Below are positions 42,635 through 50,667 of a DNA stretch of 64,000 nt, one piece after another. The notes beneath the pieces are model-generated. The model was not told where the DNA came from. It made no database searches and was given only the letters and a program-made list of their open reading frames with translations. Position 1 is the stretch's first letter. Each line of letters starts with the position of its first letter. The DNA is from Fen-1245 sp963835535. Its GTDB lineage: Bacteria; Gemmatimonadota; Gemmatimonadetes; Gemmatimonadales; JACORV01. Location of the stretch: positions 682,001 through 746,000 of the forward strand of contig CAWIFL010000005.1 of assembly GCA_963835535.1 (NCBI GenBank), read 5' to 3'. The position numbers and the translations under genes were made by a program.

Positions 42635-43645
42635 TCACCGGTCCTGGACGGTCCGCTCCAGCATCCAGTACGGATAGACCCGGGGCGGCTTGCTCAGCTC
42701 GTCGAGCCGCGCCACTTCCTCGGCGGTCATCTCCCAGGAGGTGGTCTTGAGGTTGTCCGCGAGCTGTTCCGGCGTCTTGGCCCCGATGATCACCGAGGTG
42801 ACCCCGGGCTTCCGCAGCAGATAGTTGAGCGCCGCCTGCGTGATGGTGGCCTGGTGGCCGGCCGCGATCTTCTCCAGCTCGTCCACGACGTCGAAGCCCT
42901 TCTCTTCGTCGAACTGGAGGAACTGGCCCGCCGCCTCGGCGCGGCGCGCGCCCTGCGGCCGCGGCTTGCCGCGCCGGTACTTCCCAGTGAGGAACCCGCC
43001 GCCGAGCGGGCTCCAGGGGAGGATGCCGAGGTCCTGGTCGAGCGAGAGCGGGACCAGCTCCAGCTCCAGGTCGCGGGAGATCAGCGAATAGAGGGCCTGG
43101 AGGGTGACGAACCGCTCCAGGTGCCGCGCGTCCGAGATGGCCAGGGCCTTCATGAGCTGCCAGCCCGTGTAGTTCGACGCCCCGATGTAGCGCACCTTCC
43201 CGGCGCGCACCAGGTCGTCGAGCGCCCCGAGCGTCTCCTCCAGCGGGGTGTGCGGGTCGAAGCTGTGGACCTGGTAGAGATCTATCCACTCGGTCCCGAG
43301 GCGCTTGAGACTCGCGTCGCACGACTCGAGCATGTGCTTCCGCGACAGGCCGACGTCGTTGGGACGGGGACCCACTCTCCCCCGGACCTTGGTGGCGAGG
43401 ACGATGTCCTTGCGCCGGCTGCCGAGGGCCTTGCCGAGGATCTCCTCCGAGCGCCCCTCGGAATAGACGTTCGCGGTGTCGAAGAAGTTGATGCCCCCGT
43501 CCAGCGCCATGCCGACCAGCGCGTCGGCTTCCTTTTGCTCCACCTGGCCGACATTTTTCCAGTAGCCTCTGCCGCCGAACGTCATGGCGCCGAAGCACAG
43601 TTCCGACACTCGCACACCCGTGTGGCCGAGGAATCTCGTGTTCAT
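42635..43645 (-). CDS. Aldo/keto reductase
   Basis: A 336-residue NADP-dependent reductase with the complete tetrad D56, Y61 (FFDTANVYSEGRSEEILGKA), K86 (LATKVRG) and H127 (LYQVHSFDPH). The cofactor region SVIIGAKTPEQLADNL is at the C-terminus. The start at 43645 gives the typical N-terminus MNTRFLGHTGVRVSELCFG. It resembles the YhdN/Gfo-type general stress reductases. It lies first in a two-gene unit with the SDR and is divergent from tspO. Confidence 0.9.
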   Translation of the reverse strand: MNTRFLGHTGVRVSELCFGAMTFGGRGYWKNVGQVEQKEADALVGMALDGGINFFDTANVYSEGRSEEILGKALGSRRKDIVLATKVRGRVGPRPNDVGLSRKHMLESCDASLKRLGTEWIDLYQVHSFDPHTPLEETLGALDDLVRAGKVRYIGASNYTGWQLMKALAISDARHLERFVTLQALYSLISRDLELELVPLSLDQDLGILPWSPLGGGFLTGKYRRGKPRPQGARRAEAAGQFLQFDEEKGFDVVDELEKIAAGHQATITQAALNYLLRKPGVTSVIIGAKTPEQLADNLKTTSWEMTAEEVARLDELSKPPRVYPYWMLERTVQDR

Positions 43646-43723
43646 CGTGCCCGTCTCCCGTTCAGTAAGCCCGCTCACCGGTACGATGTGTGCCGGCAAT
43701 CCGTTGACGTCAAGAATGGTGCC

Positions 43724-44218
43724 GTGAGCGCGCCGAGCGCCGTGGATGTGGCGGTGGGCCTCGTCGGATGGCTGGTGCTCTGTTTCGCCGCCGCCGCGGT
43801 CGGCGCGCGGTACAAGCCCGGCGCGTGGTACGCCGGGCTCCGCAAGCCGGCGTGGAATCCGCCCAACTGGCTGTTCGCTCCGGTCTGGACGCTGCTGTAC
43901 GCGATGATGGCGGTCGCGGCCTGGCTGGTGTGGCGCGACGTGGGGCTCGCGCGCGAAACCACCCTGTTCGTGGTGCAGCTGGCGCTCAACGCCGCCTGGA
44001 CCTGGCTCTTCTTCGGACTGAAGCGCCCAGAGCTCGCCTTCGCGGACATCGTCGCGCTGTGGCTGGCCATCCTCGCGACCCTTCTGGCGTTCTGGAGCGT
44101 CCGGCCGGTGGCAGGGATGCTGCTGGCGCCCTATCTCGCCTGGGTGACGTTCGCCGCGGCGCTCAACGCGGCGCTGTGGCGGCTGAACCGGCCGCTGGGC
44201 GGCACGAGCGCGGGGTGA
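43724..44218 (+). CDS. tspO: TspO/MBR family tryptophan-rich sensory protein
   Basis: A 164-residue protein with five transmembrane helices and the TspO hallmark RKPAWNPPNWLFAPVWTLLY, followed by ALNAAWTWLFFGLKRPELAF. TspO proteins bind porphyrins and sterol-like ligands and take part in light or oxygen stress responses. The GTG at 43724 is the best start. The stop overlaps the GTG of the next membrane-protein gene (GTGA at 44215-44218). Confidence 0.92.
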   Translation: MSAPSAVDVAVGLVGWLVLCFAAAAVGARYKPGAWYAGLRKPAWNPPNWLFAPVWTLLYAMMAVAAWLVWRDVGLARETTLFVVQLALNAAWTWLFFGLKRPELAFADIVALWLAILATLLAFWSVRPVAGMLLAPYLAWVTFAAALNAALWRLNRPLGGTSAG

Positions 44219-44856
44219 CGAGCCGGGTGGAGCCGCGGCAGTCGCTGGGCGAGGAGATCGCGAACAGCGTGAGCCACGGGGTGGGGCTCCTCGCAGCGCT
44301 GAGCGTCACGCCGGTGCTCGTCGCGCACGCCGCCAGGAACGGCGCGGCGGCCGTCGTCGGAGCGAGCGTGTTCGCGGCCACCGTGATTCTGCAGTACGCC
44401 ACGTCCACGATGTATCACGCCCTGAGGCGCAACCGGGCGAAGCGCGTGTTCCGGGTGATCGAGCACGGCGCGATCTACCTGCTCATCGCCGGGACGTACA
44501 CGCCGTTCACCCTCGGAGTGCTGCGCGGCCCCTGGGGCTGGACCCTGCTCGTCGTCATCTGGAGCCTGGCCGCGGCCGGTGTCGCGCTCGACTCGGCGAC
44601 CGGTCTCGCGCACCCGATCCTGTCCACGTCCGTCTACGTGGCCATGGGCTGGTTCTTCGTGATCGCCGCGCGGCCGCTCTGGCTCCACGTTCCGCCGGCG
44701 GGGTTGGCGCTCCTCGCGGCGGGCGGCGTCGCCTACACGGCGGGCGTGGCCTTCTACGCGGCCAAGCGGCTGCGCTACGGTCACTTCGTCTGGCATCTCT
44801 GGGTCCTCGCGGGCACGACGTGCCACACCCTCGCCGTGCTGTGGTACGCCGCCTGA
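44215..44856 (+). CDS. TrhA/hemolysin III family membrane protein
   Basis: A 213-residue member of the YqfA/hemolysin III family (PAQR-related) with seven helices. Metal-binding His residues are in NSVSHGVG, STMYHAL and the C-terminal HFVWHLWVLAGTTCHTLA; EHGAIYLLIAGTYTPFTL is a family signature. The family is related to the adiponectin receptors and affects membrane lipid homeostasis. It is translationally coupled to tspO by overlapping start and stop. Confidence 0.92.
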   Translation: MTSRVEPRQSLGEEIANSVSHGVGLLAALSVTPVLVAHAARNGAAAVVGASVFAATVILQYATSTMYHALRRNRAKRVFRVIEHGAIYLLIAGTYTPFTLGVLRGPWGWTLLVVIWSLAAAGVALDSATGLAHPILSTSVYVAMGWFFVIAARPLWLHVPPAGLALLAAGGVAYTAGVAFYAAKRLRYGHFVWHLWVLAGTTCHTLAVLWYAA

Positions 44857-44916
44857 CCGGCGCCCGTGCGGTCCCGGCCGGCGGCCTGAACACGACGCCG
44901 TACAGGAGACACGACC

Positions 44917-45465
44917 ATGATGACTCGCGCTGAACTCCGACGGCGGCAGCGGCAGGCGGCGGCCATGCTGCGGAAGGCCGGCATCGTGATCACCCGGCAG
45001 GAGGCCTCCGCGATCGAGGCGGCCGACTGCGGGCTCGGCCGGTTCGAGGAGATCGGGCTCGGCGTGCTGGTGTACGTGAACACGGAGCGCTGCTGCGCCA
45101 AGGAGCTCGTGCTCTGGCCCGGCCAGACGTGCCCCGAGCACCGGCACCCGCCCGTCAGCGCGACCAACTCCGGCAAGGAGGAGACGTTCCGCTGCCGGTG
45201 GGGGCTGGTGTACCTCTACGTCCCGGGGCCCAGGACCCCGCGGCCGAAGGCGCGGCCGCCCAAGGGGCGCGAGGCGACCTTCACGGTCTCTCATGAGGTG
45301 GTCCTGGGGCCGGGCGGCCAGTACACCCTGGCGCCGGATACGCCGCACTGGTTCCAGGCCGGCCCCGAGGGCGCGGTGGTCTCCGAGTTCTCCACCACGA
45401 GCCTGGACGAGCTGGACGTCTTCACCGATCCCGAGGTCCGGCGCCTCACGCAGATCGCGCACTAG
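44917..45465 (+). CDS. D-lyxose isomerase-like cupin
   Basis: A 182-residue cupin. The metal-binding motifs are CPEHRHPPVSATNSGKEETF, with two His and one Glu, and the second-motif His in LAPDTPHWFQAG. They fit the sugar isomerase family that includes D-lyxose ketol-isomerase, which interconverts D-lyxose and D-xylulose or D-mannose and D-fructose. GGAGA precedes the ATG. No pentose catabolic operon surrounds it. It ends just before a strong bidirectional hairpin. Confidence 0.75.
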   Translation: MMTRAELRRRQRQAAAMLRKAGIVITRQEASAIEAADCGLGRFEEIGLGVLVYVNTERCCAKELVLWPGQTCPEHRHPPVSATNSGKEETFRCRWGLVYLYVPGPRTPRPKARPPKGREATFTVSHEVVLGPGGQYTLAPDTPHWFQAGPEGAVVSEFSTTSLDELDVFTDPEVRRLTQIAH

Positions 45466-45482
45466 CAGCCCCGCCGAATGGA

Positions 45483-45521
45483 CGAGCCCCGACCCGGCGA
45501 CTGCCGCCGGGTCGGGGCTCG
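45483..45521. terminator. Bidirectional hairpin terminator
   Basis: A perfect 17-base stem, 45483-45499 paired with 45505-45521 (arms begin CGAGCCCC and end GGGGCTCG), with an ACTGC loop. It lies between the convergent cupin and M3 peptidase genes. There is no T-tract on either side, so it may rely on stem strength alone. Confidence 0.75.
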
Positions 45522-45546
45522 CGTGCGAGCCGACGGGCGGATCGCG

Positions 45547-47673
45547 CTAGCGGCGGCCCCCCACCAGCCCGCGTGCCTCGAGCAGCGGCTGCACGCTCGG
45601 GTCGCGCCCGCGGAACTGGCGGTACATCACCGCCATGTCGCCGGTGCCGCCGCGCGAGAGGATCATGTCGCGGAAGCGCTGGCCGTTGGCGCGGGTCATC
45701 CCGCCGTGCTCCGTGAACCACGCGAAGGCGTCGTGGTCCAGCACTTCGGCCCACATGTAGGCGTAGTAGTTCGCCGAGTACCCGCCGCCCCAGATGTGGG
45801 CGAAGTAGGTGCTGCGATAGCGGGGCGGCACGGCCGGCACGGCGATGTGGAAGCCCGTGAGTGCCGCGGTCTCGAAGGAATCGACGTTGGCGACCTGCGG
45901 GCCGACCGGCAGCGTGTGCCACGCCATGTCGAGCAGGGCCGCGGCGACATACTCGGTGGTCGCGAACCCCTGATCGAACGTCTTGGTCCGCTTGATCTTG
46001 TCCACCAGCGCCTGCGGCATCGGCGCGCCGGTCTGGTAGTGCTTCGCGTAGTGCGCGAACACGGCGGGGTAGAGCGCCCAGTTCTCGTTGAACTGCGACG
46101 GGAATTCCACGAAGTCGGTGGTCACGTTGGTGCCCGCGAGCCGCGGATACTCCACGTTGGTCAGCAGGGCATGCAGCGCGTGCCCGAATTCGTGGAACAT
46201 CGTCGTCACGTTGTCGAAGGTCAGCAGCGCCGGCTGGCCGGGAGCGGGCTTGGTGAAGTTCGCGACGTTGAAGGCCACGGGCTTCGTGCCGAGCAGGCCC
46301 GCGCCGTCCACGAACGTGTCCTCCCAGGCGCCGCCGCTCTTGGCGTCGCGCTTGAAGTAGTCGCAGTAGAACAGCCCGATGGATTTCCCGTCGCCGTCGA
46401 ACACCTCGAAGACGCGCACGTCCGGCTGATAGACCGGAATGTCCTTGCGCTCCTTGAAGGTGAGCCCGTAGAGCTGGTTCGCCGCGTAGAAGACGCCGTC
46501 CTGCAGCACGCGGTTCAGCTCGAAGTAGGGCATGATCTGGGATTCATCGAGGTCGTACTGCGCCTTGCGCACCTGCTCGGCGTAGTACTGCCAGTCCCAC
46601 GGCTGAAGCCGGAAGCCGCCGTGCTGCGCGTCGATCAGCTTCTGCATCGCGGCCTGCTCACTGCCCGCCTTGGCGACGGACGCGGGCACCATGTCCGTCA
46701 GCAGCTTGATCGCGTTCGCCGGCGTCTTCGCCATCTGGTCGTCGAGTACGTAGGCGGCCAGGCTCGGGAAGCCGAGCAGCCGCGCGCGCTCGGCCCGGAG
46801 CTGGGCGAGGCGGGTGATGACGTGCCGCGTGTCGTTGCTGTCGCCCTTCTCGGCGCGCGTGGTGGACGCCTCGAACAGGCGCTGGCGCAGCGCGCGGTTC
46901 TGGAGCTCGGCCTGGGCCGGCTGCTGCGTCGTGTTCTGGAGCGTCAGCACCCAGCCGGTGACCTTGCGGTCCTTCGCGGCCTGGAGCGCGGCGGCCAGCT
47001 CCCCGGCGCCGAGGCCGGCGAGCTGCGTCGAGTCGGTGACGACCACGGCGCCGGCCTTGGTGGCCGCCAGCAGCCGCTTCTGGAAGTCGGTGGTGAGCGT
47101 CGCCTCTTCCTTGTTCAGCTCCCGCAGCTTCGCCTTGTCGGAGTCCGAGAGCAGGGCGCCCGCGCGCACGAAGTCCTTGTAGTACCGGGTGACCAGGAAC
47201 TGCTGCACCGAATCGAGCCCGAGCGTCGTCCGGCGGTCATAGAGGCTCTTGACCCGCCGGAACAGCGTGTCGTTCAGGTAGATGGCGTCGGCGTGCGCGG
47301 CGAGCTTCGGCGCTTCCTCCGTCTGGATCTGCTGGAGCGTGTCGTCCGTATTCGCCTGGGTGAGCGCGAAGAAGACCTTGGAGACCCGCCGGAGCAGCGT
47401 GCCCGACTTCTCGAGCGCGACGATCGTGTTGTCGAACGTCGGGGCCGCGGTGTCGGCGGCGATGGCCTCGACCTGCGCCAGCTCCCGGCGCATCCCCTCC
47501 TCGATGGCCGGCTGGTAGTCGGCGTCGTGGATCATGTCGAACGGCGGCGCCTGGTACTGCAACGGGCTCGCCGCGGCGAAGGGATTCTGCTCGGTGAACT
47601 TCGCGGGACCGCCGCGGCCGCAGGCGACCACGGTCATGCCGGCGAGGACTGCGAGACGACGCAGATGAGCCAT
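45547..47673 (-). CDS. M3-family metallopeptidase, lipoprotein
   Basis: A 708-residue oligopeptidase. The ATG complementary to 47671-47673 follows GGAG by eight bases. The N-terminus LRRLAVLAGMTVVACGRGG has a lipobox with the modified Cys in VVAC, so it should be membrane-anchored outside the cytoplasm. HEFGH is at 494-498, followed by DFVEFPSQFNENW. It is a close paralogue of the Sec-secreted enzyme at 12804-14930, with identical length and the same zinc-motif position. The two differ in anchoring and perhaps peptide range. Confidence 0.92.
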   Translation of the reverse strand: MAHLRRLAVLAGMTVVACGRGGPAKFTEQNPFAAASPLQYQAPPFDMIHDADYQPAIEEGMRRELAQVEAIAADTAAPTFDNTIVALEKSGTLLRRVSKVFFALTQANTDDTLQQIQTEEAPKLAAHADAIYLNDTLFRRVKSLYDRRTTLGLDSVQQFLVTRYYKDFVRAGALLSDSDKAKLRELNKEEATLTTDFQKRLLAATKAGAVVVTDSTQLAGLGAGELAAALQAAKDRKVTGWVLTLQNTTQQPAQAELQNRALRQRLFEASTTRAEKGDSNDTRHVITRLAQLRAERARLLGFPSLAAYVLDDQMAKTPANAIKLLTDMVPASVAKAGSEQAAMQKLIDAQHGGFRLQPWDWQYYAEQVRKAQYDLDESQIMPYFELNRVLQDGVFYAANQLYGLTFKERKDIPVYQPDVRVFEVFDGDGKSIGLFYCDYFKRDAKSGGAWEDTFVDGAGLLGTKPVAFNVANFTKPAPGQPALLTFDNVTTMFHEFGHALHALLTNVEYPRLAGTNVTTDFVEFPSQFNENWALYPAVFAHYAKHYQTGAPMPQALVDKIKRTKTFDQGFATTEYVAAALLDMAWHTLPVGPQVANVDSFETAALTGFHIAVPAVPPRYRSTYFAHIWGGGYSANYYAYMWAEVLDHDAFAWFTEHGGMTRANGQRFRDMILSRGGTGDMAVMYRQFRGRDPSVQPLLEARGLVGGRR

Positions 47674-47749
47674 GGAACGTTCTCCGATTCGAGGGGACGA
47701 ACGCTCCAAAGTACGCTGCAACGAGCGGGCCAGCGGGGCGCGGGGCGCG

Positions 47750-48883
47750 TCAGGGGCTCACCGCCGCCGGTGCCTGGCTTGCCGGACGGGCGCGCAGGTC
47801 CTCCAGGTGATCCAGCGTGTAGACCACGGGGCCGGGGCTGCCGTCCTGGTTCCAGGCCTCGAACTCCGGCTCCCAGTACATCGCGCCGATCCCTCCCGGC
47901 GCCTTCTGCACCGTGTTGACCAGGTCCACCATGAACTGCAGGCGGCCCTGGGGCGTGAGCGGCCACATCATGTCCGGGTTGTCGGCGAGGTGCGAGTTGC
48001 CGTAGCCCGTTTCGGCGACCAGGAACTCCTTGTGATAGCGGCGGAACGACTCGTTCATGTTCAGCCACAGCTGGTCGAGCGTGCCGTGGCGCCACTCCGG
48101 GTAGAAGCTCTCGGCGATGATGTCGTACGGGACGTGCGCCGCCTCGAGATGGTCGAAGAACCACTTCGTGGTCGCCCAGTCCCCGCCGCGGTCGATGTGG
48201 ATCGCGATCTTCGGCGGCGTGTCGCCGGCGCCTTCCATCACGCCACGGATCCCGGCCTTGAGGATCCGCGTCAGGTGGTCCCATTGCGCGACCGAGTCGT
48301 AGGGCTGCGGCGGCAGGTACTGGTTGTTCCCGGGGATGGCGAGCTGGCCGAGCGGCCAGAGGGTGCCGCGCGTGATCTCGTTGCCCACCTGCACCCAGTC
48401 CGGCATCGCGCCCGCGTCCTTCAGGGCCTTGATCGTCTCGCGGCTGTAGACCTCCACCTGCCGTTCGAGCGAGTCGAAGCTCAAGCCCCGCCACGCCACC
48501 GGGATCTCCTGGTGCTGCGGGTCCGCCCACGTGTCCGAGTAGTGGATGTCGAGGAGGAAGACGGCGCCGGATTCCTTGATGCGCCGGGCCAGCGGGATCG
48601 TGTGCTCGAGCGAGTTGTCCGGCGCCTGCCGCACCGGCGACACGAACACGCGCAGGCGGAAGGCGTTCCATCCGTGGTTCTTGAGGATGGTCAGCTCGTC
48701 GCTGGGCGTGCCGTTCTCCTGATAAGCCGGGAACCGGTTCCTGAAGCGATCCGCGGCGTCGAGGTAGGAGATGTCGGCGCCGAGGTAGAAGGGCCGCTCG
48801 GGCGCGGCGGGCGCGGGGTGCGCGCGAGGCGTCGAACAGGCGGACACGAGCAACATGGCTGCGGCGAGGTCGGACCAGCGCAT
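47750..48883 (-). CDS. GH53 endo-beta-1,4-galactanase, lipoprotein
   Basis: A 377-residue glycoside hydrolase family 53 enzyme that cuts beta-1,4-galactan side chains of pectin. AGGAGGG precedes the ATG, and the lipobox LLVSAC (Cys16) anchors it to a membrane. GADISYLDAADR starts the barrel. The acid/base is E169 in WVQVGNEITRG and the nucleophile is E291 in FLVAETGYG. FRLRVFVSP and LLDIHYSDTWADP are family signatures. It is divergent from a CBM-esterase gene, suggesting joint use in polysaccharide breakdown. Confidence 0.92.
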   Translation of the reverse strand: MRWSDLAAAMLLVSACSTPRAHPAPAAPERPFYLGADISYLDAADRFRNRFPAYQENGTPSDELTILKNHGWNAFRLRVFVSPVRQAPDNSLEHTIPLARRIKESGAVFLLDIHYSDTWADPQHQEIPVAWRGLSFDSLERQVEVYSRETIKALKDAGAMPDWVQVGNEITRGTLWPLGQLAIPGNNQYLPPQPYDSVAQWDHLTRILKAGIRGVMEGAGDTPPKIAIHIDRGGDWATTKWFFDHLEAAHVPYDIIAESFYPEWRHGTLDQLWLNMNESFRRYHKEFLVAETGYGNSHLADNPDMMWPLTPQGRLQFMVDLVNTVQKAPGGIGAMYWEPEFEAWNQDGSPGPVVYTLDHLEDLRARPASQAPAAVSP

Positions 48884-48967
48884 ACCACCCTCCTGCTTGG
48901 TTCTGGTTCGCGGCCAGCTTCTGGTCGGAACCTGCGCTATGTTGGGAAGGCTCGCCAGGGAGGACCC

Positions 48968-50218
48968 GTGACTCGGTTCTGCGTGCGTGCTCTGCGACAC
49001 GCCCTGCTCGGTGGAGCGTGCGCCGCCACCTTCTTCGGCGTGGCGCCCGCGCAGCAGGTCGCTCCTCCGGCGGCCGCGGGGAGCGGCCTCACCATCCGGC
49101 TGACGTCGGTACCGGCCACCACGCCGGCGGGAGCCGTCATCTACGTGGCCGGCTCGTTCAACAACTGGGATCCGGCGGCGGCGGGCTACCGGCTCACCGC
49201 GCAGGGAGCGCAGTACGCGATCACCCTGAGCGACTCGGTGCGCGGGGCTGTGGCGTTCAAGTTCACCCTGGGGTCGTGGGACAAGGTGGAGGTGTCGGCG
49301 TCGGGCGGCGACGTCCCCAACCGGACGTTCACGGTACCGGCGGCCGGCCCGGCCACGTACACGGGGACCGTGGCTGCCTGGCGCACCGGAAGCGCTCCAG
49401 AGCGGCCGCACACCGCGCGGGCCTCCGTCTCGATCCTCGACACCGCCTTCCAGATGCCGCAGCTCGGCCGCTCGCGGCGGGTGTGGCTCTATCTCCCGCC
49501 CGACTACGCCACGTCCAACCGGACGTACCCCGTGCTGTACCTGCACGACGGGCAGAACGTGTTCGACGCGGCCACGAGCTTCGCCGGCGAGTGGGGCGTG
49601 GACGAGACCCTCGACAGCCTGCAGGCGGCCGGCGACCCGGACGTCATCGTCGTCGCGGTGGACAACGGCGGCACGCACCGGATGGACGAGTACCAGCCGT
49701 GGCGGAGCACGGACACGAGATTCGGCGGCGGGGAGGGCGCGCGGTACGTGGACTTCATCGTCCAGACCCTCAAGCCCTACGTCGACGCGCACTACCGGAC
49801 GCGGCCGGATCGCGTGAACACCGGCATCGGCGGGTCGAGCCTCGGCGGGATCATCTCCTTCTACGCCGCCCTGCAGTATCCCGACGTGTTCGGACGGGCA
49901 CTGGTCTTCTCGGCGCCGTTCTTCTTCGAGCCGCAGCTCTTCGCCATGGCGCGCGCCTACCGGCGGCGCGCGAGCCCCACGCGGTTCTACTTCGACACCG
50001 GGCTCAACGAGGGCACGACGGAGCTGGGGCTGCCGTACCGCGCGATGGCCCACTCTCTCCAGGCGATGGTGGACACGCTGGCCGCGGCGGGCGTGGACAC
50101 AGCCGTGGACGTCCGCGCCCTCCTGCCGGCGGACGGCGCGCACGCCGAGTGGTTCTGGCGGCGCGAGTTCCCGGCGGCCTACCGGTGGCTGTTCGCCCCC
50201 GAGGTGGCGCGCCACTGA
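48968..50218 (+). CDS. Secreted esterase (EstD/PF00756) with N-terminal starch-binding-like domain
   Basis: A 416-residue protein from the GTG at 48968, preceded by AGGGAGGA. The signal peptide ends near APAQ. Residues 40-140 form a CBM20/CBM48-like domain (VIYVAGSFNNWDPAAAGYRL, AFKFTLGSWDKVEVSA). The esterase domain begins near 160 (RRVWLYLPPDYATSNRTYPV), with the nucleophile Ser in GIGGSSLGGIISF and the acid and His near the end (DGAHAEWFWRREF). Such enzymes remove acyl groups from sugars or hydrolyse siderophores. Pairing with a sugar-binding domain and GH53 favours polysaccharide esters. Confidence 0.85.
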   Translation: MTRFCVRALRHALLGGACAATFFGVAPAQQVAPPAAAGSGLTIRLTSVPATTPAGAVIYVAGSFNNWDPAAAGYRLTAQGAQYAITLSDSVRGAVAFKFTLGSWDKVEVSASGGDVPNRTFTVPAAGPATYTGTVAAWRTGSAPERPHTARASVSILDTAFQMPQLGRSRRVWLYLPPDYATSNRTYPVLYLHDGQNVFDAATSFAGEWGVDETLDSLQAAGDPDVIVVAVDNGGTHRMDEYQPWRSTDTRFGGGEGARYVDFIVQTLKPYVDAHYRTRPDRVNTGIGGSSLGGIISFYAALQYPDVFGRALVFSAPFFFEPQLFAMARAYRRRASPTRFYFDTGLNEGTTELGLPYRAMAHSLQAMVDTLAAAGVDTAVDVRALLPADGAHAEWFWRREFPAAYRWLFAPEVARH

Positions 50219-50255
50219 CCCCCTGAGGCGCCGGGAGCCCTCCCGCGGAGGGGCC

Positions 50256-50276
50256 ACCTATTGACGAGCAATAGGT
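50256..50276 (+). promoter_or_regulatory. Inverted repeat upstream of PadR gene 1 (probable operator)
   Basis: ACCTATTG (50256-50263), ACGAG, CAATAGGT (50269-50276) form a perfect 8-base inverted repeat 42 bases before the PadR ATG. It contains a TTGACG that could be a -35, but the better -10 is TCTAAT at 50304-50309 with no matching -35. It is a likely PadR binding site. Confidence 0.55.
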
Positions 50277-50318
50277 CGGCCAACCATCTTCCTCCTGTCA
50301 GCATCTAATAGGACGTGC

Positions 50319-50651
50319 ATGGGCGAACGGAAGGTGGATCTCCTGCAGGGCACGCTCGACCTGATCGTGCTCAGGCTGCTCCGGGCGGGGCCGGCGAACG
50401 GCTGGGAGCTGACGCGGTCCATCCAGACGATCTCGCGCGGCGTCCTCGACGTGAACTACGGCTCCATCTATCCGGCGCTGCGCCGGCTGGAGGCACAGGG
50501 CTGGGTGACGGCGCGCTGGGCGGCGTCAGCCAACAACCGCCGTGCCCGCTTCTACCGGCTCACGCCGGCCGGCCGCCGGCGGCTCGCGGCGGAGCGCGAG
50601 GAGTGGGCGCGCTTCTCCCGTGCGCTCGGCCTGATCCTCGGCACCGAGTGA
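50319..50651 (+). CDS. PadR-family transcriptional regulator
   Basis: A 110-residue winged-helix regulator. The N-terminus LLQGTLDLIVLRLLRAGPAN is the PadR start; VNYGSIYPALRRLEAQGWVT is the recognition helix and wing, and the C-terminal helix (REEWARFSRALGLIL) is the short dimerisation arm of PadR subfamily 2. It precedes an ADOP permease by 16 bases, the common arrangement in Acidobacteriota and Gemmatimonadota. It probably represses its own operon through the inverted repeat just upstream. Confidence 0.92.
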   Translation: MGERKVDLLQGTLDLIVLRLLRAGPANGWELTRSIQTISRGVLDVNYGSIYPALRRLEAQGWVTARWAASANNRRARFYRLTPAGRRRLAAEREEWARFSRALGLILGTE

Positions 50652-50667
50652 CAGCGGCGGCGGGCGC

